64,000 nucleotides of DNA. Origin: Mucor racemosus. Its lineage: Eukaryota > Mucoromycota > Mucoromycetes > Mucorales > Mucoraceae. A program made the position numbers and the translations under genes. The stretch spans positions 806,001-870,000 of the forward strand of contig JAPEHQ010000010.1 of NCBI GenBank assembly GCA_027405735.1, written 5' to 3'. Positions 12,025-24,092 of the stretch are shown in pieces (the stretch's first letter is position 1; each line of letters begins with the position of its first letter). The notes beneath the pieces are model-generated. The model saw only the letters and a program-made list of their open reading frames with translations, searched no databases and was not told the DNA's origin.

Positions 12025-13005
12025 CTCTAACGCGATAATCAGAAAGTAAGACTATGTTGCCATCAAATAAGTTATCACACACTATCAACAGGTGTAAAAA
12101 ATTACAGTAATAAACTTGAATCAAGTGGGTACAGCATCGTAGATTCTTGAAAAAGCTCTCAAATATCGTAAAATCTCTTATTTTTAAGACTTACAAAGCT
12201 TATAAGCGGAAAATTAAGTCCGAAAATTATTCGTGTCCAGATCATCGATTTTGACATTTTTTAATTTTTTTTTCTGATTTTGCAAATTTAGAGTTAATTA
12301 TAATACCAATTATAAAAACAAAAAATACGAGCATATAAAGAATTTAGCGTTCTATTTGCTCATTAAAAAACAATAAACATTTTTACTGTAAAATATTACA
12401 TGAAAATCCTTTAACCAAAAAACCGTTTTTGGGTCAAAAGTACAAAGTTTCGTTACTTAACATTTAATATTAAACTTTTATAAAATGCGTATTAGCTATA
12501 GCTACAATTTTCTCTCACAATGTAGCATATTTAAACGTTGATTTTGGTATCAAAATTTGATTTTTCTGTTTTTTGATGAAAATCATGAGTGTTGGTAAGG
12601 AGAAAATGAGTCCCGAAAAATGTCCGTTACAAAGTCTGAATTTCCAGACCATACGTGGTTAAATATAAGAAAAGTAAAAAAAAAAACAGTTTTTTATTTA
12701 AAAATTAGATATACGATAGGATAATAGATTTAGTCGCTTAACCTTGCTATGCTCAATTACGGCGTCGCTCTACGGGCTCGCTTTTGCAACTTTTTAATGA
12801 ATGTATGATATGACAAACGGTTTTTCTAGTAGAAAAATGTATGTTGTTTTTGTGGTAACAGATATTCCCTGCTTGGTTTAGTTTATGGTTTATGCGCTAT
12901 AATGCTGCTTTTACATTGTTGGCTGAAATGTGCAATTTAGCAGCGTTTTAATTGCGCTAAATAATGTAAAGCCTTAAAAATCCTTTTCTACGTGTGTTTC
13001 TCTCT
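12025..13005 (+). repeat. Dispersed repeat R1, copy I
   Basis: About 1 kb of non-coding sequence starting at CTCTAACGCGATAATCAG. It is nearly identical to 13944-14900 (about 20 differences over some 620 bases by eye) and is found inverted at 47041-48027. It ends directly against a CACTA-type terminus at 13006. The last third is shared clearly only with the inverted copy. Confidence 0.85.
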
Positions 13006-13250
13006 CACTACGGCCAAAGTATGCTTCCCATGGGCAAAATGATCTGCACAGACGGGCAGAATAAACTTTTTGTGCAGATCAAGAAGTCCAGGTGAGCAGA
13101 GCAATGAGATCAAGGTTTTTTAGTCAATTTCCTAAAGTATATCAATTTGAAATTTGGGGTTTGAAAGAGTTCTGCCCATGTTCTTCTTCTTTCGGGGATC
13201 AAATGGGAACAACGACAACAACCTGTTTGGTAACACTAAAAGTATTTATG
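13006..13250. mobile_element. Lone CACTA-type transposon end
   Basis: CACTACGGCCAAA at 13006-13018 is identical to the terminus of the large element at 40131. The sequence inside differs (a CCCATGGG palindrome follows). An inverted pair GATCTGCACA / TGTGCAGATC lies at about 13040-13082. No matching end in inverse orientation was found nearby, so this is probably a truncated relative. The right limit is approximate. Confidence 0.45.
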
Positions 13251-13539
13251 CCTTTGTAAATTCCTGTTTGTAACACACAAAATCTTTTTTCACCCCTACT
13301 TTTTCCTCAGCTCTTTTATTTATGTTTAAAACTATAACTAAAAGACTAATATTTTTTTATAAACTGAAATCAAATAACAGGTACAATTATATGTTTTTCC
13401 TATTGTTTATTTGGAAATAAATTATTAACTGTTAATGTTAGGGCACGCTATAATATCTTTCTCGAACAAAAAAAACGTCCAGGGCTTAGTCATTTTGTTC
13501 CATTATTTACGTTATAATCAATGCTTTTTTGGTCTAAAG

Positions 13540-13810
13540 TCGATATCTACCCGCAGAAAAACTGGTAATTATAAAAGCATGCATAGTATTGACTTGAATT
13601 GAATGAATGAATAAACTCATGTTGGTGTATTTCGTTTCTAAAAAGCATATATTTCTATTTAGTGGCCAACAGCTAAGAAGAGGAAAACAAGATGTTGTCT
13701 TGTATATCGTTACTAAATATCAAAGGTACACCATAATTATTACTTATTAGCTTGTTATTAATAATTGATTTTACTAATAAATCAATTTATATAGGTCAAA
13801 AGTAAGTTTG
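13540..13810 (+). repeat. Dispersed repeat R3, copy A, with a 63-base exon-like segment
   Basis: Closely matches 37585-37822 in inverted orientation. It contains a 63-base segment (13663-13725) flanked by AG and GT that reads GQQLRRGKQDVVLYIV in one open frame, followed by an AT-rich intron-like stretch and then the dynein fragment. I do not recognise the source gene of the 63-base piece. Confidence 0.7.
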
Positions 13811-13814
13811 TTTT

Positions 13815-13916
13815 GGTAAAGCACCACTGAATAAATTGGCTTAGGACAAAGAGGGTAAAAAGGAGGCAATAGGTTCCAGTGATGGCCATGTTTATGTTTA
13901 TGATGATGTTGGAGAG
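13815..13916 (+). pseudogene. Dynein intermediate chain exon fragment (copy II)
   Basis: Matches the exon in copy I and copies III and IV: LNKLA then a stop (TAG for Trp), DKEGKK, AIGSSDGHVYVYD and a VGE-type end followed by the donor GTAAGA. It carries a nonsense codon and a duplicated GAT. It runs straight into intron-like sequence and then repeat R1. Confidence 0.8.
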
Positions 13917-13943
13917 GTAAGACTAAAACTCAATGTAAATTAC

Positions 13944-14900
13944 CTCTAGCGCGATAATCAGAAAGTAAGGCTATGTTGCTGTAATGATCTGTAATTTTGG
14001 ACTAACAACAAAGGTGGATAATATGCTGCTTATAGATATTATTCTTGCTATTATAAATTGGTGATCACTGGATTGATGAAGGTTGGTGTTCTTATTTGTA
14101 AATTAGATATTTATTAGTGAATAAATAAAAGTAAAGGGAGTGTAACAAGATAGATAAATCTACAAGGGATCATGTAATGATTTCCTTGTAGTATTTATTA
14201 TATAAGGAATGAGGCAAGGTTTTGCATGAATGAAACTGAAATGTTTGGCTACTCATTACAGTTGCCATCAAATAAGTTATTACACACTATCAACAGGTGT
14301 AAAAAATTACAGTAATAAACTTGAATCAAGTGGGTACAGCATCGTAGATTCTTGAAAAAGCTCTCAAATATCGTAAAATCTCTTATTTTTAAGACTTACA
14401 AAGCTTATAAGCGGAAAATTAAGTCCGAAAATTATTCTTGTCCAGATCATCGATTTTGACATTTTTTAATTTTTTTTTCTGATTTTGCAAATTTAGAGTT
14501 AATTATACTACCAATTATAAAAACAAAAAATACGAGCATATAAAGAATTTAGCGTTCTATTTGCTCATTAAAAAACAATAAACATTTTTATTGCAAAATA
14601 TTACATGAAAATCCTTAAACCAAAAAACCATTTTTAGGCCAAAAGTACAAAGTTTTATTATTAAACATTTAATATTAAGCTTTTATAGAATGCGTATTAG
14701 CTATAGCTACAATTTTCTCTCACAATGTAGCATATTTAAACGTTGATTTTGGTATCAAAATTTGATTTTTCTGTTTTTTGATGAAAATCATGAGTGTTGG
14801 TAAGGAGAAAATGAGTCCCGAAAAATGTCCGCTACAAAGTCTGAATTTTCAGACTACACGTAGTTAAATACGAGAAAAACAAAAAAATTTTTTTTTTATT
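13944..14900 (+). repeat. Dispersed repeat R1, copy II (interrupted by a MITE)
   Basis: Same sequence as 12025 onward, interrupted at 13979-14261 by a 283-bp insertion. Similarity to copy I is very high to about 14870 and then fades. The dynein exon lies directly upstream, as in copy III. Confidence 0.85.
13979..14261. mobile_element. 283-bp MITE with CTGTAATGA inverted ends
   Basis: Begins CTGTAATGA and ends TCATTACAG, a perfect 9-bp terminal inverted repeat. The flanks are TTG on both sides (13976-13978 and 14262-14264), a 3-bp target duplication. The unoccupied site is visible in repeat copy I at 12053-12062 (CTATGTTGCC). No coding capacity. A 3-bp duplication is used by CACTA and PIF/Harbinger elements, but neither family's usual terminus is seen. 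Confidence 0.85.
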
Positions 14901-15383
14901 TAAAACTTGGAAATGTCATAGTATAAAAGAGTTAGCAGTTTAATATCGCAACATCGCAACTATTAATTACAGCATTGCCCTGCAGCGGGGGGGGGAGTTT
15001 GCAATTTGCTGTACAATAGTCTTTTTCTAATCTCGCTACAATTGTTTTTGCAATCTTTTTTATAATAAAAGTATAATATTTATATGTAGCCATTTGATGT
15101 CGCTACGCTCCTGTACTTTATTTGCAATTAATTATCTAGATTCTGATATAACAGTTGGTCTTTTAAAATAACGTTTTACTTAAGCGTAAAATGTTAAATA
15201 GGTAATAAGATAATGTGATATTAAGGAAGAATAAAGTTTTTATAGCTTTAATAGTTTCAGATGCTTCTTAAATGTTTTTCGAATGTTTTCGCCCAATATC
15301 GAGTCGAGTTACATCAAATCTTTAAAGATGTATCTTCCCTCTATAGGTCATTGTGTCATTGATATCTGTCTGAAAATAAAAGG

Positions 15384-15689
15384 TGATCTACCAGAATTAG
15401 AATTACTACTGAATTACCAATTTAGAACATCCGGCAAATCATGATATATGCTCTACATGCAAATCAAACAAGGTTACATTCTATGCGTCCGTCATCATGC
15501 TACTATGGAATTATGGAAGTATGATTCCAGTATATCCACATAATATCCATATGTTCATTCTAATTATATTGTCATTCACATTCAATACACTCATCCAATT
15601 AGTATATAAACCCTCTTTATAAGCTGCTCGTAATAAAACGATACTTTTTTATTTGATTAATTTTATACGTTTTACCTTCCAATAAATCA
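15384..15689 (+). mobile_element. Solo LTR-like repeat, copy A
   Basis: Begins TGATCTACCAG and ends AAATCA, giving TGAT/ATCA inverted ends. It has an internal TATA box (AGTATATAAACCC) and an AATAAAA signal in the order expected for an LTR. A direct copy lies at 48977-49273. The flanks AAAGG and AAAGA could be a 5-bp duplication with one change. No internal retrotransposon coding sequence is nearby. Confidence 0.6.
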
Positions 15690-15809
15690 AAAGAGTTAAT
15701 ATATGTGTACTGGCCTAACGGCCTAACATTGACTTAAAACTGACCTAAAATCGATTGTAAAAATTAAGCACCTAAATTGATTTATTAATTTCTTATGTTG
15801 TTCACAAAA

Positions 15810-16765
15810 TAGATCCAGTTGAAAGGTACCCTGCATTTTTTGTTTCGGCAAAAAATAGTGCTTCTTTACCCGGATAATCAAAATAATAGTTCATACTACA
15901 GCTCAAAACCTATGATATCTAAGTCCCAAAAATGATTAAAAAACAAAATCGTTTAATAGCTCGTAAACTGCAAAATAAGTAGACCTAGCATACTAAATTT
16001 CTTTGTATAGTTTTAGATTCTGCATTCATCTAAACAAAATTCAGGTAAATTTTTTTACATTAAATCCTGCGTAAAATGCGATTGAAATTTTGAAGGTTTT
16101 TTGAAGATATTATACATCATTTTTTATAAGTATATTTTACATGTCAGTAATCTATAAGATGCGCAGCAAAATTATCTATTGATATAGCCATTGTTGAACC
16201 TTCTAGCTACATTTTTTCGTAGAGAAAACGAGATTTTTGTCCAAATTCTTTTCAGATTCAGAATTTAGGATGAGGGCTTACAAGGGGAAAATGGAGGCTA
16301 GAAATGAAAGTATCTTTTTGTACGAGAAATTAACATTTAAAAAAAAACTAAATTGGATCCGAGAGATCTCAACGAGCTTAATGACATGATTATAAAAAAA
16401 ATGTTGTTCGATTTAATCAATATCTTGAAACATACTACAGAAATGCCAAAAAAAAAAAAAGGTGCTCAGAATTTTTTTATATCGAAATATGTTGTAGAGC
16501 ACTTCAAAAAAAGTAAGTTTTATTATTAGAAAGTTTTAATATTACTTAATGTTCCTCAAAGATATCAAGGGCCAAAGTTTTTAATTTTTAGTAGTGAAAT
16601 ATCTGTAAAAATCTGAAACATTAGTACTAAAAAAGTTATACCAACCGCAAAATATAGGATATTTTTGGATACTTGTTTTTGGATTAAAGTTGAGCATCTC
16701 AGGTACATTGGCATATATTTTTTTTTTGTTGTTATTTAGTGAAAAAAAAAGTAGAGCAGGGATGA
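15810..16765 (+). repeat. Dispersed repeat R2, copy A
   Basis: About 1 kb, diverged inverted copy of 36455-37475. Both copies keep a protein-level similarity (EFRMR, YKGKMEAR, ESIFLY, and LNE...KKML..L.NILK..T), broken here by frame changes. A GTAAGT donor follows at the same place in both. It looks like a decayed gene or transposon-encoded protein; the family is not recognised. Confidence 0.65.
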
Positions 16766-17256
16766 AAAGTGAGACCGAATTTTTAAGAAAAAAGCAACAA
16801 TTTTACTTGTTTTTGAGTCTTTCGAAAGATATAAAATATATTTAGGAACCGATAGTATAATGCGATCAATCCATATCTATTTTGCAATATCTAAGATATA
16901 TTCTAAAGAATTAGTATGAGGCTAACTATTAGAAAAAGTGGGAAAGCTCTAATTTCAGAGATTACGATCGAGCAAGCTTGAAAATCACCATGTTTTTTTT
17001 TCTTCAAGAACATACATATAAAAACTATATGTATTCACTTGCTATACAAAGATACTTATTCGACAATTATCAAAATCAACTCGGTAAGTTGGAGTATTTC
17101 TATGTGGACGCTTGATTACGAGTACTTGGAATTATCTGTGAATTTAAATGCACACATTTGAAACCGTACTTTTTCAACATCCAGAACCCATATTTATCAA
17201 AAAGACAAGTTTTATTGTACAACCGTATACATAATTACATGAAGTAATATATTAAA

Positions 17257-18144
17257 TTACGGGTTTGCTGCTTGAATATCCCATACATTAGTTTTCATTG
17301 AAAACTTATAAACCTATAATCAGATTGTACATGCATTAATAATTTAATCCATATATATATATATATATATAACATACAAATCTTTTGGGAGGAAATTCAG
17401 AGTAATCAAAATGTTCAACATCAGTAACTTTAAAAACCAACAAACAAAAATTATCCATCGCTATATCATGCACCAGCGTTTTGTCTACATTGCTCAGTGA
17501 TTGACAAGAGAATGAGACATCTGCAGCTTTTGGGATTTCTGCCCTGGATGGCCATGTAAACGTTGCGCGGGATCTGGCATCCAATTCATTCCATTGCTGT
17601 ATACGTTGTTCCTCCCAGTAATCAGGTGCACTTGTATCATCATCAATGATTTTTGGAGGAGGAAATCGGGTCACTTGAATAGGTGATGAGGCTATATAAA
17701 ATTTACCTTTAAAGTTGTAATATTCTTTTGTTTTTGGCATTGTCCTGTAAAAAAATTGATTAGTACTAGTTTTAAACCATTTGATCGCTTTAGTACCAGC
17801 TTATTTTGGCATTTGGATCAGATTTAATATCACCCATCAAAATGTTATCATTCATGGCCAAAGAAAATTTAAGGAACCGAGCACCATCTTTTAAAAAACC
17901 TCGAAACTGCAAGCAATGCATTGATATTTCCCCTGATCTTTTCATATTACACATTGAAACATAGACTTTTTTTTACATGCATACATATAGTTAATATAAA
18001 TAAAACAATAAGACTGCAATATTTATTACCACTGTCAAAGTTATTGCCACTATAATTATCTTGATAACTTTTCATCAATTTTGATTTCCATGGTATTGGT
18101 GTATTTGATTTTTCGATCGTTGGAGATGTTGGATGAGAATACAT
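17257..18144 (-). CDS. FMN-binding pyridoxamine-phosphate-oxidase-like protein (Alr4036 type)
   Basis: Four exons: 18030-18144, 17797-17932, 17378-17744, 17257-17313; 675 bases, 224 residues. Start is ATG at 18144. The N-terminal PWKSKLMKSYQDNY, central FRGFLKDGARFLKFS and SDPNAKISWTMPKTKEYYNF, the FTWPS segment and the C-terminal WDIQAANP follow the pattern of the pyridoxamine 5'-phosphate oxidase Alr4036-family FMN-binding domain. Such proteins bind FMN; a biochemical role in this fungus is not known from sequence. The last exon has only 19 codons. The intron before it contains a (TA)n microsatellite. The splice sites chosen are the only combination I found that keeps the frame. Confidence 0.75.
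17351..17370. repeat. (TA)n microsatellite in an intron
   Basis: About ten TA units inside the third intron of the PPOX-like gene, between its donor at 17377 and acceptor at 17314. Confidence 0.9.
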
Positions 18145-18264
18145 TTTTTTTGAAAAAAAGAAAAAGAGGCTAAATATCCTTGTAATTTACGAAAGATCTG
18201 TTTTTTTTTATATGAAATTTAAATTTGTGTGTAACTGAACAAGTTTATTAACTGATTCAAATAT

Positions 18265-18292
18265 TGTGTGTGTGTGTGTGTGTGTGTGTGTG
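18265..18292. repeat. (GT)n microsatellite
   Basis: About 13-14 GT units in the divergent promoter region between the PPOX-like gene and SIN3. Alternating purine-pyrimidine tracts like this can form Z-DNA. Confidence 0.9.
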
Positions 18293-18452
18293 ACTAAAGA
18301 AGTTTCTCTCCCTTAGGGAAAAAAAAGGGGAGTATATCACAATATTTTTAAGATCCAGAAAAGGGCATACGTCTATTCAGAAATACAACATAACGCACAC
18401 TCTTTCCGTTTGTTTGTTCTCTTTTTTCTTTAAAAAAAAAATTAAAAAAAAA

Positions 18453-21400
18453 ATGACAATATCTAACCAGTCGTCTCAAACAGATCCAAGGTAAATTTGA
18501 TAGTTGATCTCATATTAAAATGTGTGCTGAATAATTCTTTGAAATATTTCAGGAGACCTTCGGTGCCTACTTCTTCACTTCCACTCGTGGGTACTTTACC
18601 TTATGGTCATCACACACATTCAAATTCTCAACAAATTCAAACAGCAAGACACCAATACCCTTCACCTTATCCATCTTTACCTCCACCGCCTCAACCCAAC
18701 TCACATCACAGCTATAACACTGCAAATACTACTGTCGCTTCTGCTGCTGGTTTAGTCACCGCCAACAACAATGGGAATAGTAATAATGTTATTGGTAATA
18801 CACAGATACCCCCTCTTTCTTCATCCATAATGGGAGCAAGAAGTAGACCAAAGTATAGTGAATTACCACAACACGTAGTAGTAGAAACAGCTGCGGTATC
18901 AGGTACGACGAAAAGTAGTTCTGAAGCAAGCCCTGCTTCTCCAACAGCAAGCGGTAGTTATCGGCCATTGAATGTAATTGATGCTTTGGCTTATCTGGAT
19001 CTGGTCAAAGGTCGATTCGCAGATAATCCCAATGTGTATAATAAGTTTTTAGACATTATGAAAGACTTTAAGAGTCAATCGATTGATACACCTGGTGTTA
19101 TTGAAAGAGTTTCTACATTATTCAAGGGACATCCTCAATTAATTTCTGGTTTCAATACCTTTTTACCTGCTGGATATCGTATTGAATGTTCTATTGATCC
19201 AAGAGATCCTAATAGAATTATCGTTACAACTCCAAATGGTAATAAAACTACATCAACTACTTCAACAACTGAAGAAATGTTGAAAATGGAACCTCAATCG
19301 CAACAACATTTATTACATCACGACCATTATTATTCTTCTTCGTCAACACCACCAACTTATTTACCGCCACCACCACCACCGCCACAACGTCAGCAAAATG
19401 TAACAACACAATCAATGCATAACAACAATAATAATTCAGCTTTACCTTCTCCATTTAATACCAATAACAGACATTTTAATAGTACTTCTGGTTCTGCTGC
19501 TCCATCGATTCATCCTCATCCTCATCATCAACAACAGCAACAGCATATTGCTAATACTACCCCACCACCACCACCACCACCACCACAATCTACTAATTTA
19601 CCACAACAGCAGTATAACCCACTACCACCACCACCACCACCACCTTTATCAAGACATGTATCATCTACTTCACCATCTCCTGCGGTTGATAAAAAACCTC
19701 CAGTTGAATTTAATCACGCAATCAACTATGTAAACAGAATAAAGGTAATGATTCAATTTAATTTATACATTTATTTTATACTAAAATAACAATTTTAGAA
19801 TCGATTTGCACACAATCCCAATATTTATAAGCAATTTCTTGAGGTTTTACAAACTTACCAAAAGGAGCAAAAGCCAATTGGAGAAGTATATGACCATGTA
19901 CGTTATCTCTTTAATGGTGCAGATGATTTATTAGAAGAATTCAAACAATTTTTACCTGAAATTACTTCCTCTGCCTCATCATCACATTATCAACCACCAT
20001 CATCACCTGTATATGAAGTTAATAATATTAGTAACATTGGATTCAAAAGAGTCTCATCTCCAACATCTGCACCCCCTAAACGTAAAAAGACTTATATTAC
20101 TAAGAAATCAAAGCAACAGCAATATCAACAAGAAGAGGAAGATGCCATGTCATATAGCTTATTTGACCCCTCAAGGCCAAGTGTATCTTCAGAAGAAGTT
20201 GATTTATTTGACAGAATCAAAAAACACATTGGAAACAAACCTTCTTATGAAGAGTTTCTTAAATTACTCAATCTTTACACTCAGGAAATTGTGGATATGG
20301 ATACACTAGTAACTCAAGTAAAAGGGTTTCTGGGTAACAACAAGGAATTAATGGATAATTTTAAATACACTATTGGTTATGAACCTAAACAACCACCAAT
20401 TGAAAAGCCTGCCGTGTCTGCTGCAAAACCTGATTTGAACAAATGTGATGCAGTCAAGGATAGTCCTAGTTATCGTACAGTATCAAGAGAATGGCAACAT
20501 CAACCTTGCTCTGGAAGAGATCAAATGTGCTGGGAAGTATTAAACGATGAATACGTATCATACCCGATTTGGGCAAGTGAAGATAGTGGTTTTGTAGCAT
20601 CTAAAAAGAACCAATACGAAGAAGCATTGCACCGATGTGAAGAGGAAAGATACGAATATGATCTCAATATTGAAGCAAATTTGAATGCAATTGCATTATT
20701 AAAACCTATTGCAGAACGTATTGAGCATATGTCACCTGAAGAGCAACAGATGATGCGATTACAGCCAGGATTAGGTGGTCCAACTGTCTCTATTTACGAG
20801 CGAATTATCAGAAAAATTTACGATGATGATCGAGGAACTGAAATCATTGAAATGTTGTATCAAAAGCCAGCTAATGTTGTTCCAATTGTATTAAAGCGTC
20901 TTGAGCTCAAAGATAAAGAATGGAGAAGGGCACAACGAGATTGGAATAAGATTTGGAGAGATATTGATACCAAGAATTTCTATCGTTCATTGGATTATCA
21001 AGGCAATCTTTTCAAGTCAAATGATCGTAAAGCCATGCAGAATAAGGCTTTTATAGCAGAAATTGAAACATTACAAAAAGAAAATCCTACAGAACCCGTA
21101 CAATTTCAATTTGAATTCAAAGATGACACTATATTCAGAGATATTGCTCGCTTGATCTGTTCTTTTATGGATAGACAAAATGGATTTACAAAGGTTGACA
21201 AGCAAAAAGTGAGAAAGTTTCTTCGATCTTTTGTTCCCATATTCTTTCATGTCAAAGATGCACTTTCAGCAGAAACTTGTATTGAAGAACATCAACAAAA
21301 AGATGCAAATGAACACCATGATGAGGGCAATAGTAAAAATAAATCAAACACTGAGGAATCAGATTCTACACCAAGTAATAGTGTTTCTCCTCGGAATCGA

Positions 21401-22713
21401 GCTACATCTGAAGATAGCCATGGTAAATTATTAAGCGGGATTGTCAAACGAAATGCAAATAATATGACAGCATCAGCGGCAGAAACACCTGCGCAAGATG
21501 AAATTGTTGTGGCAGATGATATTATAATGGATGAAGCAAACGATAGTCTAGATTTATTTGCAGTTGCAGCAGCAGCTACAGCACCAGATATCATTAATCA
21601 AAAACGCATCTACAGCTTCTTTTGCAACTCACAGTATTATTGCTTATTCCGATTTTATCTTACCATCTATGAGCGATTATACAAAATGAAATCAATCAGC
21701 AATGATAACAATACAGGATCAGTAGGAAAGAAATTCAATCAAACTGCAGTGGAGTTGGATCTTGTACCTAATCGATTTGAAGATATTGATTTGTCAAATG
21801 GTTATTATCATGCATTGATGGAAATGTTTGATCATTATTTCGAAGGAGAGATTGATCAACCAACATTTGAAGAAAATGTGCGTTATGTATTTGGAGCTGA
21901 AGCTTATCTAACATTTACAATCGACAAGACGGTCCAATCGTTGATCAAGCAGGTTTGTCATAAATTTATCAAATAGTTGGTGAATTATGTATTAATACAT
22001 ATTTTTAGATACAAAATATTTCCATCGACAAGAAATCAAATGAATTATATACATTATTTAGTAAAGATCAACAAGTGTTGGATAATTCATCTGTTAGAAC
22101 ACTTTCTGCTTATCGATCCATTGTTGAGGATATTCTTGAATCCGATGAAAACCTGTACAAGATTAGTTTCGTAGGTGTGTGTATCACAAAGTTACACAAT
22201 ATGCTAAACCCAAATATGCATTTTAAAATAGGACACGGACACTCACATGGCTCATATTCAATTACTTGACAAGGAAAATGACACGTCTTTACCTTCAACT
22301 GGACAAGAAATGTATGAAGATTATTTAGCAAGTTATGTCGATTGGATGCACGATACTGAAGGCATTAACAAATTACTACTGAAACCTTCATTTTTATCAA
22401 GGTAAACACTTTATGAAAGAATAACTCAAACATGCACTGATACTAAAAACACCAAAATAGAAATTTGAAACCATCATTGCCACACAATCAACAGCTCGAA
22501 AAAATCCAAGTTAAATCTCAATTGCGCTATAAAATTCAACCGGAAACATACCACATGTATTATATTATAGGATCCGAGGATATTTTACATAAATCAATAG
22601 CTCAACAAAATCAAGAAAGCTCTAATAATGATGATAAAAATCAATGGAACCAATGGTTATCAAACCAAGGAAATGATGAATTAAATGATGCCACAAGAAA
22701 GTTATTCTCATGA
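18453..22713 (+). CDS. SIN3: Sin3 transcriptional corepressor
   Basis: Scaffold of the histone deacetylase corepressor complex. Six exons: 18453-18490, 18553-19744, 19799-21952, 22009-22170, 22232-22401, 22461-22713; 3969 bases, 1322 residues. Three paired amphipathic helix domains are visible: PAH1 about 148-224 ([20 protein letters not shown]), PAH2 about 395-460 ([16 protein letters not shown]), PAH3 about 543-605. The HDAC-interaction region follows at about 631-718 ([23 protein letters not shown]). The C-terminal Sin3 domain occupies the last exons. The N-terminus and the PAH1-PAH2 linker are rich in Pro, Gln, His and Asn, with several polyproline runs. The tiny first exon (12 codons) gives [13 protein letters not shown]. 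The start follows a long A-rich leader. Confidence 0.93.
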
Positions 22714-22923
22714 GGAATGATGTGATTTTTACTGCGTTTTTGTTTCACTGTAATTAAAAATTGATATGCTTTGTGAAACGATATCTGATCAATTGATAAT
22801 AAAAAATAGTTGTTTTTAATTATGTATTAACACAAAAGAAAAAAATTATTTATTGCGAGGAAATGAGTTGAATTATTTGATGAAATTTAAAAATGCATAA
22901 AGTTATGAACGAAAAAGAGAAAT

Positions 22924-24092
22924 TTAGTTCATGACAACAGCTCTGTAACGAGGCTTGGCTTGACGAACGAATTCGAAAGCTTCATTAATCTTCTCCATAG
23001 GGAAGGTGTTGACCCAAGTACGGATATTGTGCTGAGCAGCGAAATCGAGACATTCTTGGATAACAGAAGGAGAACCGATGAAAGAACCAGCAATAGTAAG
23101 TTGCTTACCGGCCATGACGAAAGCAGACATACCAGAAAGAGGAACTTCAGGAATATCACATAAGATGAAGATACCGTTGTTCTTCAACATCTTGAAGTAT
23201 TGATCCCAACACTTGTTGACAATCTTGGTGGCAAGAATGTGAGTGAAAGTATTGTAGTGAGGTTCCATTTGTTCTTCCTTTTGCATGAGGACGTAGTCAT
23301 CACAACCGAGCTTCTTGGCATCTTCAACCTTATCAGGGATAACATCGAAAGCAACGACTTCAGCACCCATTGCCTTGGCCCATTGGACACCGAAATGACC
23401 GAGACCACCGAGACCGAGAACGGCAACCTTGGAACCCTTACCAACATTGTAACGCTTGAGGGGAGCAAAGGTAGTTACACCACCACAGAGGAAAGAAGCA
23501 GCAACTTCAGGAGAGAAATCCATAGGGACATGAACAACGAAATCTTGGTTACCTCTCCACTTTTTGGCGAAACCACCATAAGTCTTATCCTTGGTAGCAT
23601 TGTCATAACGATCGTTGAAGGTCCAGACAGCATGAGTGGAACACAAGTTTTCCATACCCTTCTTACAGTAATCACACTTACCGCAAGAAGCAGATTGACA
23701 ACCAACACCACAACGATCGCCAACCTTGATACGTTGAACGTTCTTACCAACCTTGGTAACATTACCAATGATTTCGTGACCTTAAAATAAAAGTATGCAT
23801 GAGCAAATAATGTTCAAATGCTGCAAAATGTTTAATATACATACCGACAACACAAGGGAATTCAGTAGGTCCCCAACCTTCATCAACGGTGTGCTATATA
23901 AAAATGTTAATAAAACTATTCAAAATCGATCAATTGACTAAAATGACTTACAAGATCAGTACCACAGACACCACAACAGATGATATCCATTTGGACCATA
24001 TCTTCATCCCAGTGACAGAAAGTCATCTCCATAGGTTCAAGAGGAGCAGACTTGGATTTACAGGCCCAGGCAGTGAAAGTTTCTTCAGACAT
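22924..24092 (-). CDS. Zinc-dependent alcohol dehydrogenase, cinnamyl/ADH6 type
   Basis: Medium-chain dehydrogenase that interconverts alcohols and aldehydes. Three exons: 23952-24092, 23845-23893, 22924-23780; 348 residues. Catalytic zinc ligands are Cys43 (CGVCGTD) and His65-Glu66 (GHE); the structural zinc site has Cys96, Cys99, Cys102 and Cys110. The Rossmann motif GLGGLG is at about 186-191. These features match the NADP-dependent cinnamyl alcohol dehydrogenase family; substrate is not predictable. The codon choice is strikingly richer in third-position C and G (AAG, GCC, ACC, GTC) than in neighbours, a usual sign of high expression in fungi. A 3' tail overlaps no other gene and faces SIN3 convergently. 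Confidence 0.9.

Noticed and set aside
23200..23790. 196-codon plus-strand frame over the alcohol dehydrogenase
   Set aside because: Antisense to a strongly conserved dehydrogenase with biased codons, which generates long shadow frames.
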